Shown here: positions 15,460-20,001 of the stretch, one piece after another
Layout: each line of letters begins with the position of its first letter
Position numbering within the stretch: position 1 is the stretch's first letter
Assembly: GCA_905235495.1 (NCBI GenBank)
Contig: CAJOMK010000004.1
Location: 1-20,001, forward strand
Length of the DNA: 20,001 bases
Origin: an uncultured Methanobrevibacter sp.
GTDB lineage: Archaea; Methanobacteriota; Methanobacteria; Methanobacteriales; Methanobacteriaceae
Reading direction: 5' to 3'
The notes under the pieces: generated by a model
Seen by the model: only the letters and a program-made list of their open reading frames with translations
Database searches by the model: none
What the model was told of the DNA's origin: nothing
Position numbers and translations under genes: made by a program

Positions 15460-16311
15460 ATGGTTGGAAAATTATCAATTGAAGAAGCTGTTGAAGCATT
15501 GAAAGATGATGATGTAGCTACTAGGAAAGTGGCTTTAGAAAGTTTAGCTGGACTTAGTGATGATTCAATTATCGAACCTTTAATTGAGGCTACTAAAGAT
15601 GAAAACGCTCAAGTTCGTTTTAAGGCTGCAGAAATCCTTGGAAATATGGGGGATGTGGCTGTAGACAAATTGATTGAGGAATTTACCAAAGCGGAAGGAA
15701 AAGATAAGAGATTTTTGGCATTTGCACTTAAGGAAACCGAAGACCCAAAGGTCATTCCTTACTTTGTAGAATCCACTGATGATGAGGATTTCGGTGTTAG
15801 AAAAGTTGCTGTTCGTGCTTTAGGTGAACTTCAAGCTGAAGATGAATTGGGCATCATTGCAAAATGTCTTGATGATGAGGATTGGGGTGTAAAGTTAGCT
15901 GCAATTCAAGCTTTAGGTGATTTAGGAACTGATGATGTTATTGCACTTATCAAGAAGGCAAGAAAAAGTGAAGATGACAAGGACTTTAAGAAATCCTGTA
16001 ATAAGGCAATCAAAAAGGCTGAAAAAAGGAAAAAGGCAAAGGCTTCAGGAAAAGCTATTGTAAAAGTCATTCCAATGAGCACAATCAAGGAAATGGAAAA
16101 TGCTAATTTGCAAAAGGCAATTAAGGAATATGAAAGATATGTTGAATCAAAACAAGCAAAAGATGCTCCATATAAAAGATTATGTGTTCTCTATAGAAAA
16201 ATGAATGATTATGACAATGAAGTCAGAGTCTTGGAAACTGCTTGTGATGTCTTTGCTGACAATGAGAAAAAATTAGCATACTTTGAGAAAAGATTAGCTA
16301 AGTTAAAATAG
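15460..16311 (+). CDS. HEAT-repeat protein with helical C-terminal domain
   Basis: A 283-residue, highly charged, all-helical protein. Residues about 8-165 hold four to five HEAT (PBS-lyase type) repeats of about 30 residues with the recurring pattern DxxVRxxAxxALGxL: for example VRFKAAEILGNMGD, FGVRKVAVRALGEL, and WGVKLAAIQALGDL. A basic linker (KKAEKRKKAKASGK, about 183-197) separates these from a C-terminal region (about 205-283) with a TPR-like look: LQKAIKEYERYVE and YKRLCVLYRKMNDYDNEVRVLETACDVF. Such proteins are protein-interaction scaffolds; the partner is unknown. There is no catalytic motif and no membrane segment. AGAGGA precedes the ATG, and T-rich sequence follows the stop. Confidence 0.88.
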   Translation: MVGKLSIEEAVEALKDDDVATRKVALESLAGLSDDSIIEPLIEATKDENAQVRFKAAEILGNMGDVAVDKLIEEFTKAEGKDKRFLAFALKETEDPKVIPYFVESTDDEDFGVRKVAVRALGELQAEDELGIIAKCLDDEDWGVKLAAIQALGDLGTDDVIALIKKARKSEDDKDFKKSCNKAIKKAEKRKKAKASGKAIVKVIPMSTIKEMENANLQKAIKEYERYVESKQAKDAPYKRLCVLYRKMNDYDNEVRVLETACDVFADNEKKLAYFEKRLAKLK

Positions 16312-16489
16312 ATTTTTAATTTAGTTTAAGTCTTTCTCTTTTTTATTTTTTTATTTTTTGAGTATTTTACTACTTTTGTGTAAATTTTAATTTTTTTATT
16401 TATTCTTAATTTAATTTTTATAACTTTTTGAAGTTTTTTTTTCTTTCATGAAATTACATGTTTATTTCATGAACCCAATTTTTATTTTT
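16312..16489. terminator. T-tracts and a 10-bp hairpin between convergent genes
   Basis: The first 130 bases after the HEAT gene are rich in plus-strand T-tracts, suitable as a termination zone. Then TTCATGAAAT (16445-16454) and ATTTCATGAA (16464-16473) form a perfect 10-bp stem with a 9-base loop; TTCATGAA is itself palindromic, so it also reads as a direct repeat. The hairpin lies 17 bases after the nitrilase-family stop codon but is not followed by a T-run on the minus strand. It could be an RNA 3' end stem or a protein site. Confidence 0.45.
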
Positions 16490-17344
16490 CTATTTTTCAT
16501 TTATTTCATATAAATCGCATCGTCTGTTTTTTAAAATAGGTATTTCCTCTCTTATTCTTTTGATTTCATTTAAATCTATTTCTACAATCTTTAAATCTTC
16601 ATCGAAATCCAATTCTTCAATCACTTCTCCCCATGGGTTTACAGCTATTGAATGTCCGAATGAATTGTAATTTGCAGTCTTGTCTAATGCAGGTGCTACC
16701 CCTATAGTATAGACTTGATTGTCTAATGCTCTTGATTTAAAGAGTATTTCCCAATGTGCAGGTCCTGTTGTCAAATTGAATGCTCCTGGGAAAATCAGGA
16801 TTTCGGCTCCATTTAGTGTCATGATTCTTGAAAGTTCCACAAATCTTATGTCATAGCAGATTCCTATTCCTATAGTTGCAAGTTCTGTTTCGATTACAGT
16901 AAAGTTTGAGCCTGCACTTAATGTGTCAGATTCCTTAAAGTAGATCTTTCCTTTGACATCAATATCAAAAAGATGCATTTTCCTATGCTTTCCAAGGATT
17001 TTTCCATGGTTGTCAAATAGGACTGAGGTATTGTATATTGACTTTTCTTCTTTCCCGTCTTCATCACGAGACATTTCTATTTCAGGTATTGATCCTGCCA
17101 ATACATGGATATTTTCTTCCTTTGCTGTTTCAGCTATTCTATTCAATGTTAAACTGTCTTTGAATTCTTCGCCGTATTCTATGAATTTTTCATTTTCATA
17201 TAGGCAATTAAACATTTCAGGAAGAACAGCTAAATCAGCCCCCTGTTTTTTAGAGTCCTTAATCATTTGAATGGCTTTTTTGATGTTTTCTTCCCTTTCG
17301 TCAACAACATTCATTTGACAAAGGGCTATTTTAATCAAATTCAT
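16490..17344 (-). CDS. Carbon-nitrogen hydrolase, nitrilase superfamily (Nit/omega-amidase-like)
   Basis: Hydrolyses a non-peptide C-N bond; nearest in style to Nit2/omega-amidase and Nit1 (deaminated glutathione amidase). Substrate cannot be fixed from sequence. The 284-residue protein has the Glu-Lys-Cys triad: E43 in LPEMF, K122 in HRKMHLFD, and C163 in GICYDIRF. The HLFDIDV and ESDTLSAG motifs are as in Nit-type enzymes, and ILIFPGAFN and HWEILFKSRALDNQ follow in order. Length is typical. GAGGTAAAAAAAAA before the ATG at 17344 sets the start. It follows the zinc-ribbon gene on the same strand after about 175 bases of A-rich DNA (T-tracts in transcript sense), so it is probably transcribed separately. 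A metabolite-repair role is plausible. Confidence 0.92.
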   Translation of the reverse strand: MNLIKIALCQMNVVDEREENIKKAIQMIKDSKKQGADLAVLPEMFNCLYENEKFIEYGEEFKDSLTLNRIAETAKEENIHVLAGSIPEIEMSRDEDGKEEKSIYNTSVLFDNHGKILGKHRKMHLFDIDVKGKIYFKESDTLSAGSNFTVIETELATIGIGICYDIRFVELSRIMTLNGAEILIFPGAFNLTTGPAHWEILFKSRALDNQVYTIGVAPALDKTANYNSFGHSIAVNPWGEVIEELDFDEDLKIVEIDLNEIKRIREEIPILKNRRCDLYEINEK

Positions 17345-17435
17345 TTTTTTTTACCTCAGTTGCTTGTTTAAGAATATTAAATGTGATAAATTTAAAAATC
17401 TTATAAAATTAAAGAAGATTCTAAAATAAGAAAAA

Positions 17436-17490
17436 TAAATTAAAAAAAAGAAAAAATAAAGAAAAATAGAAAAGAAAAAATTATTCTAAA
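17436..17490 (-). terminator. Poly-U termination tract after the zinc-ribbon gene
   Basis: On the minus strand, directly after the 17521 stop codon, lies about 50 bases of nearly pure pyrimidine with several T5-T8 runs separated by single C or A residues. No stem is needed or seen. This is the common archaeal U-tract terminator. Confidence 0.5.
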
Positions 17491-17520
17491 AGGTTAGAAA
17501 TAAAAGTTAATAATATTAGT

Positions 17521-18576
17521 TTAAGCTATTTCAGCACCATCTGTAGTGCTGTAGTCAGGTGATACAAAACTAATACTATTAATCATGTTTTGGATTTCAG
17601 TGGTATTCAAAGCACTGATATCTTGATTGTTGGATTTTCCATTGTTTATGACAAAGCTGTAGTATATTCCATCATGTAATGTACAGATGTATCTTGAATA
17701 TCCTTGATCAGAGGTACTTATTGTCATTTCTAAGGATGGTACTTCTCCAACATAAACGGTTTTAGCTTCTAAAACTTCTCCGTTTAATGATTGTGCAGTT
17801 GCATTGACATCACTTATAATCTTATCATATGTAATGTCATCACTTTGAATTGTAGTAAATCCAATCAATGTGTTATCTTTAGTTTTAAATGCAATATCGC
17901 TGGAATTTCTGTTTCCATCAGTATTATTGTACATGGACCAATTTCCAGAGTAATTAAAACTTATTACACCATCAGCATATGTTTTAACTTCATCTGTAGT
18001 TTGGTTTTGGAGTCCATTGATTCCAATTCCTGCGATAAGAAGAATAATTAATATGATAATTGCTGCAATTGCTACTTTTCTGATATTTATGCTGGAACCT
18101 TGCTCTTTGGTTTTTTGAACAATCTTTGGTTCAGCCTTTTTCTCTTTTTTTGGAGTTTCCTTTTTGATTTCCTTTTTAGTTTCTTCAGCTTTTGAAGAAT
18201 CGAACTTTTTAGCAGGATTTTTTATTCCTGGATCTTTTTGCTTGAAACCTTCAGTTGCAGTTTTGCTGAAAGAAGGTTTGGAACTTTTAGCTTGTTCAGC
18301 ACTTTCTTTTGCTTTTTTCGCTTTAGCAGTATTGCTGTATTTGCTTAAATCGAAACCAGATAATTTCTTGGATAATCCTTCACTAAAACTGCCAGATTTT
18401 CCAGAAAATATTGATTCTTCAGTTTTCCTCCCTACTGCAATTTGCTTAGGTATTCCATCTTTTTTAGGGGGTCTAGAGTTTGCTTCAGATTTTGGAGGCA
18501 GTTTAGCACCACAGTTACCACAAATTGGTGCACTGTCGTAACTTGCATTTCCACACTCTTGACAATATTTTACCAA
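17521..18576 (-). CDS. Zinc-ribbon, single-pass membrane protein with PsbP-like outer domain
   Basis: A 351-residue protein with four parts. Residues 5-22 are a zinc ribbon (C5/C8, C19/C22). Residues about 25-165 are a long Lys/Ser/Glu-rich disordered stretch. A membrane helix spans about 168-187. An outer domain runs from about 195 to 340, beginning KTYADGVISFNYSGNWSMY, which resembles the PsbP-related domains of Methanobrevibacter proteins (from memory). The outer part has many NXS/T sites and would face outside, the ribbon inside. The start codon is TTG at 18576, preceded by GGGAGGTTAAAAA and giving the CxxC ribbon at residue 5, so it is well supported. Function is unknown; a sensor linking envelope to cytoplasm is possible. 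Confidence 0.85.
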   Translation of the reverse strand: MVKYCQECGNASYDSAPICGNCGAKLPPKSEANSRPPKKDGIPKQIAVGRKTEESIFSGKSGSFSEGLSKKLSGFDLSKYSNTAKAKKAKESAEQAKSSKPSFSKTATEGFKQKDPGIKNPAKKFDSSKAEETKKEIKKETPKKEKKAEPKIVQKTKEQGSSINIRKVAIAAIIILIILLIAGIGINGLQNQTTDEVKTYADGVISFNYSGNWSMYNNTDGNRNSSDIAFKTKDNTLIGFTTIQSDDITYDKIISDVNATAQSLNGEVLEAKTVYVGEVPSLEMTISTSDQGYSRYICTLHDGIYYSFVINNGKSNNQDISALNTTEIQNMINSISFVSPDYSTTDGAEIA

Positions 18577-18850
18577 TTTTTAACCTCCCGTATTTTAATA
18601 ATATGTATAATTGTAATTTTTTCAATGATTTTCAACAAGTTTAAATAATTTTCAAATTTTTTAAATATTTAAAAATTACTTTAAAATTTATTTACTAATA
18701 TTATTCTTTTTATTTAACCTTATATTTAAAATTTAAGAATTTTTTAAAAAATAATTAAGGTAAACTATTTTATTAACTTATAAGAAAATAATATTTTATT
18801 AGATTTGGAAAAAATATTCATTGAATAATTTTTAAATTAAAGTGATAAAA
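18577..18850. promoter_or_regulatory. Divergent AT-rich intergenic region
   Basis: This stretch separates the zinc-ribbon gene from the 18851 gene. It holds no ORF of note and no RNA-like structure. A TATATTTAAAAT element near 18721 and an AGTGAT ribosome binding site at 18841-18846, 4 bases before the ATG at 18851, belong to the plus-strand gene. The zinc-ribbon promoter must lie in the first 100 bases, where several TATA-like strings occur; I cannot choose between them. Confidence 0.35.
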
Positions 18851-19001
18851 ATGGTTAAAGTTGAAAAAAATCAATTGTGATAATATTAATTATGCAGTCT
18901 ATAAGATTGGAAATTGGGAAAACGATTATGAGATAAACATTTTAGGGACTGCAAGTGAAATTCCAGTTACCAAACCTACATTGGAGCATATGGTTAAATA
19001 G
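18851..19001 (+). pseudogene. 5' part of a broken small gene (frameshift, then in-frame TAG)
   Basis: After a good AGTGAT ribosome binding site, the ATG at 18851 reads MVKVEKNQL and stops at 18878-18880. If one A is removed from the A7 run at 18864-18870, the frame continues MVKVEKINCDNINYAVYK, a protein-like stretch of about 49 residues, to a TAG at 18999-19001. The next codon, in the same frame, is the ATG of the following ORF. So a single 166-residue gene (18851-19352) appears to be split by a frameshift and a nonsense codon. Alternatively it is a 49-residue protein overlapping nothing. I do not recognise it. Confidence 0.6.
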
Positions 19002-19352
19002 ATGGATTATATACGGGTATCTGTCTTTAATATTGATGGAAAAGAAGTGAATGGTATGATTGGACTTGCTATGCAATTTAATCCAAGCTTTGCTTCAAGA
19101 GACATTGATGAACTTATCGAACTGGAAGAAAAAGAGCATGAAAATATTATGAATGAATTGAACAGTCTCGAATTAAAAGAAGCAAAAGATGTCATATTTT
19201 TGGGCACTGATGAATTTGTGATATATAAATTGGAATATGATGGACACACATTATCTCCAAAGCCATATAATGATTATGCTAAAAGACATCAAATGGAAGA
19301 GATTAAACGTTTAAAAGAATTAAGTGGTGAAAGATTCGTTTTAGATATCTAA
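19002..19352 (+). CDS. Hypothetical protein, 116 aa (probably the 3' part of a broken gene)
   Basis: A soluble, acidic 116-residue ORF beginning MDYIRVSVFNIDGKEVNG. It has a helical middle rich in Glu (DELIELEEKEHENIMNELN) and a mixed end with DEFVIYKLEYDGHTLSPKP. I recognise no family, and see no membrane or metal motif. Its ATG directly follows an in-frame TAG and has no ribosome binding site; the nearest GGAG is about 18 bases upstream, too far. This makes it likely that the true start is at 18851 and that this is the downstream piece of one gene. If translated by itself it would rely on reinitiation. TAG is used as a normal stop elsewhere here (mcm). Confidence 0.6.
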   Translation: MDYIRVSVFNIDGKEVNGMIGLAMQFNPSFASRDIDELIELEEKEHENIMNELNSLELKEAKDVIFLGTDEFVIYKLEYDGHTLSPKPYNDYAKRHQMEEIKRLKELSGERFVLDI

Positions 19353-19384
19353 AATAAGCTTTTTTCTTTTCTTTTATTATTAAT

Positions 19385-19583
19385 TTATTTTTATTAATTT
19401 ATTTTTTTAACTTATTTTATTAACTTATTTTATTAATTTATTTTATTAATTTATTTTTTTAACTTATTTTATTAATTTATTTTTTTTAACTTATTTTTTT
19501 AACTTATTTTATTAATTTATTTTTTTTAACTTATTTTATTAATTTATTTTTTTTAACTTATTTTTTTAACTTATTTTATTAAC
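19385..19583. repeat. AT minisatellite, 15 units of 13-14 bp
   Basis: Fifteen consecutive units, each beginning TTATTTT, fill 199 bases with no gaps. There are two unit types: TTATTTTATTAA plus T or C, and TTATTTTTTTAAC with an optional extra T. The order forms higher-level blocks: 19464-19516 and 19531-19583 are 53-bp copies differing only in the last base. Two degenerate units follow to about 19615. The array sits between the 3' ends of convergent genes. In plus sense it is a long U-rich tract and so may terminate transcription of the 19002 gene. Confidence 0.9.
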
Positions 19584-19629
19584 TTATTTTTTTCATTGAT
19601 TTATTTTTTTGATACTTTTTAAATCTTTT

Positions 19630-20001
19630 TTATAAAATCAATATTCCAAGCCCTTCAAGGAGAATTTTAAAACCAAGCAATATTAGAATTGCTCCACCAA
19701 GGATTTCAAACTTGTCTCCAAAGTAATTTCCTATTTTTTTACCTAAATAAATGCCTATTAATGTAAATATGAATGCTGTAACTCCAATCATGATTATTGG
19801 AATTATAATGTCTGTTTTTAATACTGCATAGGTTATTCCAACTGCAAATGCATCAATGCTTGTAGCTATTGCAAGCAATGTCAGTTCCTTAAATGAAAAC
19901 TTGTCTCCTTCTCCTCCTTCATCGTCATCAGAGAAACTTTCTCTTATCATATTTGATCCAATCAAAAGAAGCAGGATAAAAGCTATCCAAGGAGCGAATG
20001 T
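19630..20001 (-). CDS. mntP: Manganese efflux pump MntP (5' end beyond window)
   Basis: Exports Mn2+ across the cytoplasmic membrane, protecting against manganese excess. The visible 123 C-terminal residues begin in frame at the window edge with TFAPWIAFILLLLIGSNM, a membrane helix typical of MntP. A charged loop (DDDEGGEGDK) follows, then the second-half signature ATSIDAFAVGI with the conserved Asp, and two more helices ending LLGFKILLEGLGILIL. An inner TTG at 19965 is in frame but lies within the helix and is not the start; the N-terminal three helices must be outside the window. In bacteria mntP is often under a Mn riboswitch or MntR; the relevant upstream DNA is not visible. Confidence 0.92.
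   Translation of the reverse strand, partial: TFAPWIAFILLLLIGSNMIRESFSDDDEGGEGDKFSFKELTLLAIATSIDAFAVGITYAVLKTDIIIPIIMIGVTAFIFTLIGIYLGKKIGNYFGDKFEILGGAILILLGFKILLEGLGILIL

Noticed and set aside
18999..19001. TAG read through as pyrrolysine
   Set aside because: No pyl genes seen, TAG is an ordinary stop for mcm, and the same gene has an upstream frameshift, so decay or sequence error is simpler.
19385..19583. CRISPR array from regularly spaced repeats
   Set aside because: Units are contiguous, 13-14 bp, low complexity, with no unique spacers and no cas genes nearby.

Overview
The window is a piece of a very AT-rich archaeal chromosome. The gene set (MCM helicase, aIF2-beta, NMD3, archaeal-type TyrRS, PurP, Lhr helicase), the G+C-poor codon use, GGTGA/GGAGG-type ribosome binding sites, and the small membrane and zinc-ribbon proteins point to a methanogen of the Methanobacteriales, most likely Methanobrevibacter or a close relative. 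This is inferred from protein character only. I saw no rRNA, tRNA, CRISPR array, insertion sequence or phage module.

Layout. Positions 1-219 are an AT-rich leader with a 40-bp direct repeat, then thymidylate kinase (tmk, +). A long minus-strand information-processing block follows, in transcription order mcm (6080-4074), aIF2-beta (3826-3419), nmd3 (3316-2399, frameshifted; natural end probably 2287), tyrS (2145-1180) and a conserved 69-residue protein (1108-899). A small membrane/coiled-coil protein (6347-6778, +) diverges from mcm. Then come an FtsJ/RlmE-type rRNA methyltransferase and an MJ0936/YfcE-type phosphodiesterase (both -), and purP (+).

From 12398 down to 9775 four membrane-associated genes lie in a row on the minus strand: NfeD, stomatin/SPFH, a four-helix DUF5518-like protein, and a broken membrane protein. 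Upstream of them is a large Lhr helicase (-). A HEAT-repeat protein (+), a nitrilase-family amidohydrolase (-), a TTG-started zinc-ribbon membrane protein with a PsbP-like outer domain (-), a broken small gene (+), a 15-unit AT minisatellite, and the 3' part of mntP (-, cut by the right edge) complete the window.

Two themes run through it. First, at least three genes (nmd3, the membrane protein at 9775-10308, and the gene at 18851-19352) have reading frames broken by single-base changes, mostly in short homopolymers; the lhr 3' end may be a fourth. These are either gene decay or errors in the underlying assembly. Second, many intergenic gaps carry short tandem or direct duplications, often with a 12-14 bp period. 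I found no clear new defence or metabolic system. The most worthwhile items are the frameshift cluster, the membrane-protein run around stomatin/NfeD, the structured repeats, and intrinsic-terminator-like hairpins downstream of two minus-strand genes.
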